Of a DNA stretch of 64,000 bases, positions 45,540-55,653 are shown in pieces. The notes under the pieces were generated by a model. It was not told the origin of the DNA and ran no database searches. It worked only from the letters and a program-made list of their open reading frames with translations. Made by a program: the position numbers and the translations under genes. Position 1 is the first letter of the stretch. The number at the start of each line of letters is the position of its first letter. Source of the DNA: Breviolum minutum Mf 1.05b.01 (lineage: Eukaryota; Sar; Dinophyceae; Suessiales; Symbiodiniaceae); NCBI GenBank assembly GCA_000507305.1, contig DF239948.1:84404-148403 (forward strand). Reading direction: 5' to 3'.

Positions 45540-47440
45540 TATGGGATATATACTCTAGCCTCTCCTACTGGAACTTTAGTAACTTTAGTAATGACTCATA
45601 AGTTGGGACAGGTTATAAACTACTTAGAGGTCTGAACCCACCCATTGAGAAGGGATTGGTTCACCACGCTGCACATCCCCTCGTACCCTCTGAATCGTTG
45701 GAAATTGCTACCAGGTGAAGGTAAGCTGGATACCACATTAAAATATTTGTGAACATCACATAAAAAGATACATATATTAATATATAAATACCGTACATAT
45801 TATCAAACAAATACATAATCATTCATGCAAACTAAAGCAATACATGTAGGAGCTGTACAGCAGTAGCATCTATTTTTCAGTTTCTGTATCGTATCGAGTA
45901 ACTTACATCAAATCAATCAAACACTTCAAGTAACAAGAGGTCAGGCAATTTTCACAGGGATCTCCCCTTAACCACCACTTGGATGTGGTTGCTGAACATA
46001 ATTAAAACCATGATGGACTTCGACCATGACATCCACGAAAAACCACATGGCGAATGGTTGATTTTTTGTGGTAAATGTATAAGGATGTATAAGGTACATA
46101 TACCAGTCCCATAGGTGCGTCATGGGTATGGAAAAAAACAGAAGTGACTGATCTTACCCCAATGTGGGTTTTTTGATCATTTTTGACCCCAGCCGAAGCA
46201 CCCTGCTACCCTACTTGGAGGATGGGTCACTACTGAGGTAAATCTTAGTGAGTAGCTAGGATTCATAAACCACGGAAAGGCCATTTGAAAGGGCTCCCAC
46301 CACCCGATTCTTAGGGGACGAAAACTAACCATAATTACTAACCACTGAAGCTAACTGGGATGATCCTCCAAGCAAGATTCCAAAGACCATGATTTTCAGC
46401 GTTGTTGTCCTATAAAAAACCCTTGTTTTACCAAGGATTTTCAACAAAGAAAGCCGGGGGACACGTTTTTTTCTTTACAATCTTCGACTTCTGGGGAACG
46501 TATTTTGTCCTGCCAACAAAGGTTGTAAAAAAACCTCGTAAATCATGGGATTTCAACTACCAACCTCAACTGGGAGGTCTCCTACCTGCATCTGAGAACC
46601 CACCAAACATCTCAACAAAAAAATTCCCGATTTTCAATAAGCCTCCGTTTCAGCCAAAGATTCATCAGACCTCAGGAGAAACGTTTTCGTTTAATTGAAC
46701 GCATGGTGCTGTGGTGCCAGGAACCCATGGTTTTGGAATGAAACGGGTTCGCTTGGAAGAGGGGCGGCACTGGGATTGCTGTTTTGCCGCCCCCCTTCCT
46801 CGTAGTGTCTGGCGTTGTGCTTGAAAAAACGTGGGGTTGAAAGAGGGCAACCTTTTGAAAGTAAAACGTTATGATTGCATTCTGTTAGGTTAAAAAAAAT
46901 ATACATACGGTTGCCCTCCTTCATCAAAAGTTCGTGGCATGCAACCCGGGGCAAAAGAGCGTGCAGAGAGGGAGGCAGTTTAGGAATTCGTGCCAAACAA
47001 CAAACCAAAAACAACAGCTATGAAGATTCTATGTATTAATAGCCTTTGTTCACACAATTCACAAAGGGCTATAATAGTACTCCTCACATATATTCACACA
47101 TATATGTATGTGTCATCGCTTGGTTGGTTTGTATTCTTCTTTCCTTGCACGGGTTCTTCCTAAACTTCCGCGGCATGGTCTTCAGAAGGGGTCAGTCGGA
47201 ACAGCAGCCTTTAAACTTGAAACCTTCAAAAAGTCTGGCGCTGGAACCTCCCAAACCACCTTCGAAGAAATACATAGAGCAGAGGGCAAACGGTAGAAAC
47301 ACAACAGTGATTGGAAGCCATGCGGTTTAAAAAACTCCTCATGCATGAATCTTTGCTGCTTCCTTTCAAACATGTATAGCTACCGTTTCTACTAACAATT
47401 TTCATCAATCATAAGTTTGCCCTCTGCTCGCTCTTGGCTA
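45540..47440. other. Intergenic DNA without a supported gene
   Basis: A weak family A remnant at about 46060-46110 and AT-rich sequence to about 46.4 kb, then GC-richer DNA with several overlapping 60-107 codon frames on both strands, none with a recognisable domain. Confidence 0.5.
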
Positions 47441-47450
47441 CCCTGTGCGG

Positions 47451-47817
47451 CTAGTAGTCCAAGAGCTTCTTCACCCATTTCTTCGCGAGAAACGGGCCGT
47501 ATGTCCATGCCACCTGGTGTCGCTTCCGCGCGGTAAAGCCCGGAACCTTCTGGCCTGGCTGCAAATTGCGGCAAAGCTGCAGACAATTTCTCACGCCTGC
47601 AGGTCCACGTGTACCACGGGGAGCTTGGTACCAGTCCCTCTCAACGATGTATTTGGTCCATGTCTTATGTACAGGAATTTTTCGGATGCCCTTAAGCATC
47701 CAAAAATCCATCCATGGACCATACTTGCGAATGACTTGGTCCCTTTTGTAAGCGGTCCACTTTGGGACCGTGCCCCGGGTATAGGCCAAGTACACTCGCT
47801 GAATTCCTCCCCACCCC
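47451..47817 (-). CDS. Coding segment with a duplicated domain, unknown protein (partial)
   Basis: An open minus-strand frame (about 115 codons from a TGA at 47822 to a stop at 47451) contains the same 30-residue motif twice, 74 residues apart: V-P-x-x-T-A-x-K-R-x-Q-V-x-x-x-Y-G-P-x(5)-W-x-x-K. The DNA of the two copies differs mainly at silent third positions (A: GCT/GCG, K: AAA/AAG, Q: CAA/CAG, Y: TAT/TAC, P: CCA/CCC), which is direct evidence that this frame was or is under protein-level selection. No ATG begins the frame; a possible acceptor GGGGAG|GA lies at its head, so this is probably an internal or terminal exon. GC content is higher than in the flanks. I do not recognise the family. 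Overlapping frames on the same and opposite strands are treated as shadows. Confidence 0.5.
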
Positions 47818-48065
47818 TTTCAAGGAGCTGTAGAAACGACGTGTGTCCACTCCGTGTGTTGAGCTTTAGCACGGGAGCGGCGCTGCTCTGGATGAGCAGG
47901 CGTGCATCCCGGCTTACAGTCGTTAACCTGGCAGCGGGTCAGACGCAAAGAAAAAAGCCGTGACAACATGACAAGTGAATGTCTTGAAAAGGCTTTCATT
48001 GGCGTCATATCATGCGTTTACAATTACAGTAACAGCAAATCAACACATCAAAAACTCCCAGCCTC

Positions 48066-48378
48066 TCAGCGGACGTAGTCCGGTTGCAGGGCACCGCACG
48101 CCATGCAAACAGGGTAATCCTCAACGCCCGACAACGGGATGCGGCAGAGGCCGCCGCAGATTACCTGCCAGTTTTTGCAAAACAGCGGGGCGAGGGTTAA
48201 ACAAAGGAAAGTCATGAAGAATCGCCCATACCCAAAACCTACTTTACCCCCAGCTTGCCTCATTGTCTGCCCCTGCTTCTCCGGCAACCATGTGCCGGCA
48301 GGTGCCTGCAGGTTCGCCCAAATACCCTTCCGCAGCTGCTGTCTTTGCAGCGCTGGTGCGGGCAAACTTTACCGCCAT
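48066..48378 (-). CDS. Possible coding segment ending in a cysteine-rich tail (uncertain)
   Basis: Same GC-rich island and strand. An ATG at 48378 opens an Ala/Gly-rich stretch (MAVKFARTSAAKTAAAEG) that reaches a GT at 48247-48246, and a different frame ends at 48066 with CKNWQVICGGLCR and VCMACGALQPDYVR, a CxxC-containing tail before a stop. No phase-consistent junction of the two was found, so exon structure and link to the 47451 segment remain open. Confidence 0.28.
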
Positions 48379-48906
48379 GACAAATGAGAAGGTTAACGAC
48401 GAGGCGAGTTGACGGAGTGGACTCAGAAAGCTGCGGTAATGATTTAGTCGTGCAACCACAGAATCCCCGGTCTCTCTTACAAGGTGGGCACCTACCAGTG
48501 GTTATAACCCCAGGCTTATAACCCATTTATACGGCCATTTGTTGAGGTTATAACTGTTAAAACTACATTTATAACGATTGCAGGGGCGCTCACCTTGTAT
48601 CTAAGCTAGCAACCTCCTTATGTGTTCAACCTTCAATTTTCGGGGCGCAACCACAAATATCATGATGTATGAAATAATGCCTTTCGGAAAGGAAGTCTCA
48701 TGGTTTCATCGCCGGAAAAAGGCCATCATGGTTCTTTTTTTGGAAACAAACTAAACTTAGTCTTGAAGGAAATCAACATGTTGCACCAAAAAGTATGCTA
48801 GCCCCTCCGGTAAACTTTACGTGACAATTTTTGGCAACCTGCCCTAAAAAAATGATGAGATATGTGTTGTATTTTTTGGGGGGGGAATCTATCATGAAAA
48901 GGTTCT

Positions 48907-49003
48907 CTAGTTGGTGGTTTCAACCCATTTGAAAAATATTAGTCAAAATGGGAAATTTCCCCAAATAGGGGTGAACATGAAAAATATTGGAAACCACCAC
49001 CCA
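48907..49003. repeat. Family B MITE-like element
   Basis: CTAGTTGGTGGTTTCAACCC ... ATTGGAAACCACCACCCAG. Confidence 0.83.
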
Positions 49004-49286
49004 GTTCTGGTAGGAGGTATCTCGTTGTTTCTAAGGAGTGTAAAGGTGATGGCTTCAAGGTTAAACACCTATCATCGACGGGTGCATTTGACGTAATATT
49101 TCAACAAACTGGATTTCCTCAACTTGCCAAGGTATTCCCTCCAAAATGTAACGTCAAGATGACATGCACCCTAAATAAATGCGTGGTAGATAATACCTAA
49201 ATATAGCTTTTTTTGCGTAAACTGACACAGCAATACACAAAAATGTAATTTCATATTCGGAGGAAATACCTACAAATCCCCAGACA

Positions 49287-49361
49287 CTCAATGTATGGCA
49301 TATTTATCTACATTTGGTTGATTTTTATGGTAAGTGCATGTAAATATACCATACATTGAGC
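49287..49361. repeat. Family A hairpin element
   Basis: CTCAATGTATGGCATATTTA ... TAAATATACCATACATTGAG; the GGATCC ends of other copies are replaced by CTCA/TGAG, but the arms still pair, so compensatory change or a subfamily is indicated. Confidence 0.8.
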
Positions 49362-49975
49362 ATCTGGGATCGTCAATGTTTACGTTTGATTGGAGTGTAA
49401 GTGTTGGCTCCTGGCTCTTCAGTCCGGTGAAAACTTTTGGAAGGAACTCTGATCTGTATCATCCGACGTGATCCATTTGAACAGGAACAACATGTAGCAT
49501 GACAATCATGGGGAAAATGGTGGTACCCTTGGGATGGGGGCCCCATAATAATCAACCCCACATACACCTTATATAGTGGGTATTTATTGGGTATATCCCA
49601 ATTTAAAGGGCTTCTTTTGGGGGTTAAACAGCTAGGGAACCATCCCAAGGGTACCAGAATTTTCCCTATGAGACAAATGAGATTCACCCGAGTAAATATG
49701 AATTATGACATACATTACATGCTGGTAGACTAACCTGCCATCTTCAAAGGAAACACATGAGCCAGCAAGAAAGAAAACTTATCCCATTCCATCAGGTCCA
49801 CTTTGGTTCAAGAACAGCATGCCCATGTCTTTTAGCTGATTTCATGTTCTGGTCAACCAAGGGCAAAGGGGTAATAACCGCACTTTGAGGATCATCCCAT
49901 TTAGTAATTGCTTGGTAACCCCCAATTAATAAGCTGTTTAAGCCGTTTCGAAGGGGTCCCACAATCTAGTTGGTG

Positions 49976-50067
49976 GTTTCAACCCATCTGAAACATATTA
50001 GTCAACATGGGAATCTTCCCAAATTTTTGGGGTGAAAAACAAAAATATTTGAGTTGCCACCACCCAG
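49976..50067. repeat. Family B MITE-like element
   Basis: CTAGTTGGTGGTTTCAACCC ... TTTGAGTTGCCACCACCCAG, right arm disturbed. Confidence 0.75.
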
Positions 50068-51648
50068 TGATCGGGACGATCCTACAAGCATTTTTGTTAG
50101 CCTTGCAGGACCCATCTTCAACCCACCGGGTTTAGGCTCCGACTCATCACAAATTGCAAGATTATCACCTGAGTTGTTGGTTTTTTGGTAGCCAAGGTCG
50201 ATTTTTTTCTCCACGGGATAATGATACAGCAAAAAAGGGGTCTGTGCATACAATGCTATATGCTTACTTCTGGCTGGTGTATGGGTGTAAATTTGAGGCG
50301 TCTTGTTCTGTGACTCTTTTGACATTTGGAAAAATGTATTGTTTAAAAGAAAATCCTCAGCAGAAGAGCCAAGGCTAAGAAATCCCTATTTTGGATTACA
50401 CCAAAAACCTTCAATCAGGTGATTCCTTGCACCCTGAGTCGTTCAATAAAGGGTATCTACTTGGAACTTTAGCATAGCCAATGAACACTTACCATTCCAA
50501 AAAGAAAGTAGTCTTCCTACTATCATTTTCAGGGGCGAACTGTTAAACTTGGGGGTTGTATCTACTTGTATCCCGTGTTGGTTATAGTCCATAGTCCCTC
50601 AATGGTCATATCTAATGGTCAGCTGGGATGATTTCTCGCCGATCAAGATCCTCATAGGGTAATTTCTGCAACTGTTAAGGCGAAAGGATATAAAATTTAC
50701 ACGGCATGATTGGGTCGTATGTTCTTTATCACGTATCGTTAAATAGATAAGCCAAGCGCCAATGCAATTGAGGCCTAAAAAAATCCCAATAAACCCTTCA
50801 CCATTCAGTGCACCCATGTTGCTTGTCACCCCTTTGCATGATTTGATTTGTAACTGACCCGCAAAAAAGAAATACCGCTGACAGCTGACAAACATCAGGG
50901 ATTAAACATCTTGCATTTTGCTATGTTGCTTTCAGGTACTTTTTTGGTTGGGAAGGCAGGCCTTACTAAAAAGAATTGCTAGCCTAAAGCAAATTGAACA
51001 AAATACTAGAATCCGAAAAAAATAAACAGAACGCAAACTAGGTACGTGTTCAAGTTCTAGTGAAATACCTGGAGTAACATGTTTGTTCCCTTCAAATCAC
51101 AAAGATATCATTGGCTAATCAAAGCGAGTTGTCTGGAAACTTTACGCACATGGCAAACGAAAGGCTACACATGTTTCTCTCCAAAAAACATATAACAATG
51201 GAAATCCACAATTTTCCAATGGCACAGATTACATCTGAAAAGGAAAAGCAGTCCAAACTGAGAACATGGGTCATTTCAAGATGTAATCAAGATGTATTTA
51301 GTTAAGACGTGGTGAGGTGATTTTCCATTCTCATGTTTGTTTTTCCAGAGGCAGTCATGGCTCGATCGTCGTGCTTGTCCATTCCCTCTCTTGCTCATCG
51401 AATGAAAGGAATGTCTCGCTATTGTCATTCCGGTCCCGTGAAACGCCTTTTTGCTGAGTTCTCCTCTGTTGAATCATCTGGGTTTCTTGAACTGCAGGTC
51501 GAGACGCCAAAGTGTTTGAGAAAAAAACATCCCATTTCACAAATCCCGGCCTCATATGCTGGGCAATGTGGCGCCTTCCACTGGATCATCTCGCCAAGGA
51601 TCAGGGCGAACACCTTTTTGTCCAACATATCAACATGTAAACCTGTAA

Positions 51649-51751
51649 CTAGTTGGTGGTTGAACCAACCCATTTGAAAAATATTAGTCAAAATGGGAAT
51701 CTTCCCCAATCTTCGGGGTGAAAATACAAAATGTTTGAAACCACCAGCTAG
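51649..51751. repeat. Family B MITE-like element, GGTTGAACC variant; last MITE before the right-hand genes
   Basis: CTAGTTGGTGGTTGAACC ... TTTGAAACCACCAGCTAG. No A, B or C element is seen to the right of this point. Confidence 0.82.
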
Positions 51752-52278
51752 GTAAGTGTTTCTTTGCACCCCCCCCCAAAAAATTGTAGAAAGGCTGGGG
51801 GTGGGGTATACACAGGGTATGGGGTAAGTGCCCACCTAATTCATTCTAGTAAATTTTCAACAAAAAAACTTTTCACGCCACCTCATTCGTTTTCTACATA
51901 TTTTATGTATCCACCTCATTCATTTTCCATTTGGGCTATCCCAAACTTTTTGTGGTGTCTTATCCAATAAAATATGTATAGATGTAACCCCTATATTTTA
52001 CAGTCTCTCATTCAAAAACCGCCTCATCGCCCTTCTTTTACATTATCAACATCAACATCAACATCCACAAACAGTCCGGAAATCCCAGATGGGAAAAGTG
52101 TGTGGGTTGTGCATTTGGAATTTTTGAAGATGTCATTTGATAGAAGAGCAATAAATTTTTATTGGAGACCATTGGAGCGCATACTTGTTGATTTTTTTCC
52201 TCCGCCATTTTCAAAAGCAATTCAAGAAAACGACTCGTCATTTGTGTGCTGGATTTTTTCGAATCCCCTTCCTTCACG

Positions 52279-53004
52279 ATGGCACCAAAGAAGATGGGCT
52301 ACACCGATGAGACCCAAGATAGCCCCATCAATTCACAGGAAGTTGTTGATGAAACACCTTTCATTGAGCTGGCTATTGCAGACCTTGAAGAGAAGATGGA
52401 CAAGATGGATTTGAATGAGCTTATCAACGCTGGACAACAGTTGAAGGAAAAGGCAAAGAAGGAAGTTGAGAAGTGGCGTTTTGTTGAAAATGTCATCAAG
52501 GAGAAGACCCGTGCTCAAAAACGTCAGTTGGCGAAAGAGATGACCAAGGAGAAGAACAAGTCAGCTCGTGATGCAAAGAAGATGGAGCGTGAGAAGATGG
52601 TCAATGTCCATCTTGTCAATGGAGACCGCACCACCACATTTACTGTTCCTTTGACTACCACGGTGGGTATGCTTCGCTTCTTTTTGGGGCAAGTTCTTCA
52701 AATTGGTCGTTCCAAGGCAACCAAGATTGTGATGCAGTTTGGAGACAAGCAGATTTCAGACAATCCACGAAAGACATTGTTCACAGTTGGTGTTCAGGAC
52801 AACTCCACCATCAACTACATCCTTCCTGAGAACATTGCGACTTCCAGCACTCCAGATTTTGGGTCAGCATCCAGATTGGGCTCAGCAACCAGGGTTGGCT
52901 TGGAGCAGTTGAACGCTTTGATGATTGAGGCAATTGGTGATGATGATGAAACCATCGCACCTGAAAGTGAGACTGAGCCATCTGAAGATGATTTGTCAGA
53001 CTAG
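52279..53004 (+). CDS. Coiled-coil protein with a ubiquitin-like domain
   Basis: 241 aa from the ATG at 52279; an in-frame ATG 11 codons upstream (52246) is possible but less likely because MAPKK follows a pyrimidine-rich leader. Residues about 25-105 are Lys/Glu-rich and helical, with a likely coiled coil. Residues about 108-182 match the ubiquitin fold: V-N-V-H-L-V-N-G start, TFTVPLTTTVGMLRFFL as the strand-helix unit, VMQFGDKQISD aligned to ubiquitin's RLIFAGKQLED, and a final STINYIL strand. The length (75 residues) equals ubiquitin. There is no C-terminal di-glycine; an acidic tail (DDDETIAPESETEPSEDD) follows, so it is a ubiquitin-like scaffold rather than a conjugated modifier. Intronless, intermediate GC. 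Host gene or cargo of the neighbouring element cannot be decided here. Confidence 0.75.
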   Translation: MAPKKMGYTDETQDSPINSQEVVDETPFIELAIADLEEKMDKMDLNELINAGQQLKEKAKKEVEKWRFVENVIKEKTRAQKRQLAKEMTKEKNKSARDAKKMEREKMVNVHLVNGDRTTTFTVPLTTTVGMLRFFLGQVLQIGRSKATKIVMQFGDKQISDNPRKTLFTVGVQDNSTINYILPENIATSSTPDFGSASRLGSATRVGLEQLNALMIEAIGDDDETIAPESETEPSEDDLSD

Positions 53005-53404
53005 ACAAAACAGTCTAGGACTTGAAACACTGATAGCATAAGGGTTGGTAAAAGTTTTACTTCAAATCATTGCTGTTACCCATTAAGGGATAAAATAATC
53101 ACAGCTGTTTAAAAGAAGTTCAACCCTATTGGCTGGAGCAGTGTTGCGGATATATTCTACACCGCATTTTTTGACAGAGACTTCACAGTTGCAGTGGTCA
53201 GTGAAATTTGCTTTTACATCGTCTTATTTGAGTTGCAATGCTTTGATTGCTCATTTTTTTGAGATGATATTTAAAATACCAGTCTGAAATGTCATGTGTC
53301 ATTGCCTTTGCCACTCATTTTGGTCATATCGATTTTGTAAGTTTGGGGTCAAGTTTTTTGCTTGAGTTTTTTCACTTTGCATTCGTTGCACTTCAATTGA
53401 AGCT
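53005..53404. other. Spacer between two intronless genes
   Basis: 400 bp, T-rich toward the right, no repeats of the left-hand families and no coding signal. It probably holds the 3' end of one gene and the promoter of the next. Confidence 0.5.
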
Positions 53405-53986
53405 ATGGCGAAGCGTGTTTTCAAATACCACGCAAAGAAAGAAGATGCATTGGCTTCTTTCATCAAGAAAAGTCAGAAAACACTCCAATCTCGTCATTTT
53501 GATGATGATGTGGTTGCAACTGGACAACCTCCTCAAAGTCTTCGTGCTTTTCTTGAACCGTTGAATGAGAAGATTAGTGCAATCAAGTCCAAGATTGACA
53601 ACAAGGAAATCACGATTTACAACATCTTTGAAAGTCTAAATGATGGAGAATTACAAGAACTATGGCGTGCTTTGGATGGCAAGGCATATGCAGAAGACAA
53701 ATTGATGTCAGCATCTCACATCGTTTTGAAAAAGGAGTTGGAAGCAGTGGATGAAGCTACCACTCACATCAAAACAATGAAGTGCAACCTCATACAAAGC
53801 TTTGTTTTTGCATTTGGGAGCTACTACCACGACGAGAAAGGTATGAACTTCACCTATGATTGCATCAAAGCCAAGAGGGACATTGAAAAAATTCAAGACT
53901 ACCGTTTGGGTGTTCGTCGTTCTCTTGAAAGGAGAGATGATGATGGGGAAATTCAAAATGAAAATGGTAATTGTACCATTATGTAG
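53405..53986 (+). CDS. Helical protein with C-terminal CaaX prenylation motif
   Basis: 193 aa, starting MAKRVFKYHAKK. It is predominantly helical and charged, with no recognisable catalytic domain. The last four residues are C-T-I-M (Cys190), a classical CaaX box; Met at the end favours farnesylation. A Gly/Asp/Glu/Asn-rich linker (about residues 175-189) precedes it, as in small membrane-tethered proteins. Membrane anchoring is therefore expected if the motif is used. The same orientation, lack of introns and similar base composition link it to the ubiquitin-like gene 400 bp upstream. A 23-bp hairpin repeat array begins at its stop codon. Function unknown. Confidence 0.7.
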   Translation: MAKRVFKYHAKKEDALASFIKKSQKTLQSRHFDDDVVATGQPPQSLRAFLEPLNEKISAIKSKIDNKEITIYNIFESLNDGELQELWRALDGKAYAEDKLMSASHIVLKKELEAVDEATTHIKTMKCNLIQSFVFAFGSYYHDEKGMNFTYDCIKAKRDIEKIQDYRLGVRRSLERRDDDGEIQNENGNCTIM

Positions 53987-54076
53987 GTGCAAAATCTCGC
54001 ACCTAGGAGGTGCAAAATCTCGCACCTAGGAGGTGCAAAATCTCGCGCCTAGGAGGTGCAAAATATCGCACCTTGT
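53985..54076. repeat. Four 23-bp tandem hairpin repeats at a stop codon
   Basis: Unit AGGTGCAAAATCTCGCACCTAGG; each contains the inverted pair AGGTGC ... GCACCT. Units 1 and 2 are identical; unit 3 has GCGCCT and unit 4 ATATCG. The first unit overlaps the TAG of the CaaX gene. Confidence 0.92.
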
Positions 54077-54342
54077 ATTTGTAAAAATCTCTCACCTTGG
54101 AGGTTTGAGATTTACCATTTCTACACTCCATATTGGTTTTGACAGTCGATTTGATACTACTTTATGGGGATTGTACAGCGATTTTTTGCTTTGTACAGAA
54201 AGGGGTTGTTGGGTTGATACAACCTACTTGTATTCTTACACATACTTCACTAATGAGTCGAGCAGTTGAAATAATAGATGTTGCCTGCTTGCTTTCTTTC
54301 AAAACGCACCACTAAATTGTGAATGTATTTTGAACAATACTT

Positions 54343-54478
54343 GAGAAGATTAGCACGACTGGAAAGGATGACACACACAAATCGAGAAATCTATGATTTT
54401 TTTACCACTGATTTTGGAAGATACTGAGAAGATTAGCATGACTGGAAAGGATGACACGCACAAATCAGAAGCATAAAA
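54343..54478. repeat. Two direct repeats of about 40 bp
   Basis: GAAGATTAGCACGACTGGAA with GGATGACACACACAAATC recurs about 85 bp later as GAAGATTAGCATGACTGGAA with GGATGACACGCACAAATC. Confidence 0.85.
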
Positions 54479-54544
54479 ACCCCCTTTTCACAACGCGACT
54501 TATCAACCCGCCTGAGGTTAAGAAGTGGTGGTCAACAACATTGA

Positions 54545-54712
54545 GGTTCAATCCGAGACTGGACAACGTGACAATTACAAAGTTTAACTTTTGAAGAAAG
54601 ATTTCAATCAGAGACTGGACAAAGTGACATTGACAGCAAGACTTCAACGTTTTACTTTTGAAAAATATTTCAATCAGAGACTGGACAACGTGACATTGCC
54701 AGCAGGTTTTCA
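54545..54712. repeat. Three diverged direct repeats of about 60-70 bp
   Basis: Each has TTTCAATCAGAGACTGGACA, ACGTGACATT and ACTTTTGAA. They lie directly left of the composition change to AT-rich DNA. Confidence 0.82.
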
Positions 54713-54949
54713 AATGAGAAATTTGAAGGATGAAGTAGAGAAGGGCTCATTTTTGGGGGGACTGGGGGTTTTAATATAAATATATTTATTCACATAACAT
54801 ACCCACATACATATATAAGTGTCCCTTCCCACCCATTGTTTGTATCCTGCTTGTCAGAAGGTTTTTTTTAAAACACCGCGTCGTGAGCCTGTCCGGAACC
54901 TTTTAGGAGGGGTTTTTTACATATAAATATAGATATATTTTATGATGAC

Positions 54950-55081
54950 GATGACAACGACTGCTTAAGGATGACGAGAGACGATGACAACGACTGCTTA
55001 AGGATGACGAGAGACGATGACAACGACTGCTTAAGGATGACGAGAGACGATGACAACGACTGCTGAAGGATGACGAGAGAC
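54950..55081. repeat. Four 33-bp tandem repeats near the left end of the PLV
   Basis: Unit GATGACAACGACTGCTTAAG then GATGACGAGAGAC; units 1-3 identical, unit 4 has one change, followed by a partial fifth (GATGACAA). The position beside the likely terminus suits a terminal repeat or origin region of a protein-primed replicon. Confidence 0.93.
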
Positions 55082-55137
55082 GATGACAAAACCCTAAATT
55101 TTTTATCAATTCATTTTTAAACCATACACCCTAAAAC

Positions 55138-55172
55138 ACTTAAAGAAATGCTACCTTATATAGATAAGTCTA
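55138..55172 (+). promoter_or_regulatory. Promoter motifs ACTTAAAGAAAT and TCTA of the first PLV gene
   Basis: ACTTAAAGAAAT at 55138-55149 lies 41 nt before the ATG; TATATAG follows and TCTA is at 55169-55172, 10 nt before the ATG at 55179. The same arrangement precedes the next two genes. Confidence 0.55.
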
Positions 55173-55178
55173 GTAAGT

Positions 55179-55481
55179 ATGCCCTGCTTTATGGTTATTG
55201 ATGGAATTAAATCCCGTATGGATGATGATTTGTTTGATAGATTAGCTAGTGAAGTTAGTGATGAACAAAATGAACCAATTACACCTATTCATACTAGATG
55301 GAATGAAGACGGAACTTATAACAGTAAGCCACTAGACCCCCATTACTTTAAAAACTATTTTCAGAAACATTTGAAGCAACCTTTTCAATGCCCAGATTGT
55401 AAAAGGATGATAAGTAGTAAATCTAACTTATCAAAACATCGTGGAACAAAAATTTGTAGAAATTCAAGAGGTGAAATGTGA
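55179..55481 (+). CDS. Small zinc-finger protein
   Basis: 100 aa. The N-terminal 60 residues are acidic (MDDDLFDRLASEVSDEQNE); the C-terminal part is a C2HC-type finger with C71-x2-C74-x12-H87-x5-C93, preceded by a FQ and followed by a basic end. A DNA- or RNA-binding role in early expression or replication is likely from the finger and from its position two genes before the polymerase. The start was chosen because the ACTTAAAG/TCTA promoter pair is placed as in its neighbours; an internal Met at residue 5 is possible. Another zinc-finger protein with the same metal spacing class is at 62541. Confidence 0.72.
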   Translation: MPCFMVIDGIKSRMDDDLFDRLASEVSDEQNEPITPIHTRWNEDGTYNSKPLDPHYFKNYFQKHLKQPFQCPDCKRMISSKSNLSKHRGTKICRNSRGEM

Positions 55482-55653
55482 TTAGGTGGCTTTGCTTTTT
55501 GTCCCACTACTACACTCCATAAAAATCATCCATCCCATTAATACTAATTAATGAGATTGATATGTTGAACCTCAACCTATTACCCCACTAGCTCAATAAT
55601 TGACCCCAGAAAAATCTACTTAAAGAAATATTATCTATATATAGTAGTGAGAT
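55482..55653 (+). promoter_or_regulatory. Hairpin terminator-like element and promoter between PLV genes
   Basis: The block at 55527-55597 (CATTAATACTAATTAATGAG stem-loop, then GATTGATATGTTGAA and CAACCTATTACCC) is repeated almost unchanged at 56165-56235 after the next gene. ACTTAAAGAAAT at 55618-55629 and TCTA at 55634-55637 precede the ATG at 55654. Confidence 0.6.

Larger units (their letters stand above)
48600..51648. other. Intergenic DNA with MITEs
   Basis: Two B elements and one A element are listed separately. A GGGATGATCCTCCAAG-type fragment recurs near 49880 (also at 13430, 30490, 30620, 41970 and 46360). A 98-codon minus frame at 50599-50895 has two hydrophobic stretches but no other support. 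Confidence 0.5.

Noticed and set aside
47392..47586. Overlapping minus frame (LYRAEATPGGMDIRP ...)
   Set aside because: Shares DNA with the frame that shows the duplicated domain and silent-site divergence; treated as a shadow.
51974..52414. 146-aa plus ORF overlapping the ubiquitin-like gene start
   Set aside because: Its second half is the shifted frame of the ubiquitin-like gene; no domain seen.
53905..53950. GVRRSLERRDDDGE in the CaaX protein resembles the micro-exon repeat
   Set aside because: Single occurrence without splice borders; basic-serine and acidic runs are common enough for chance.
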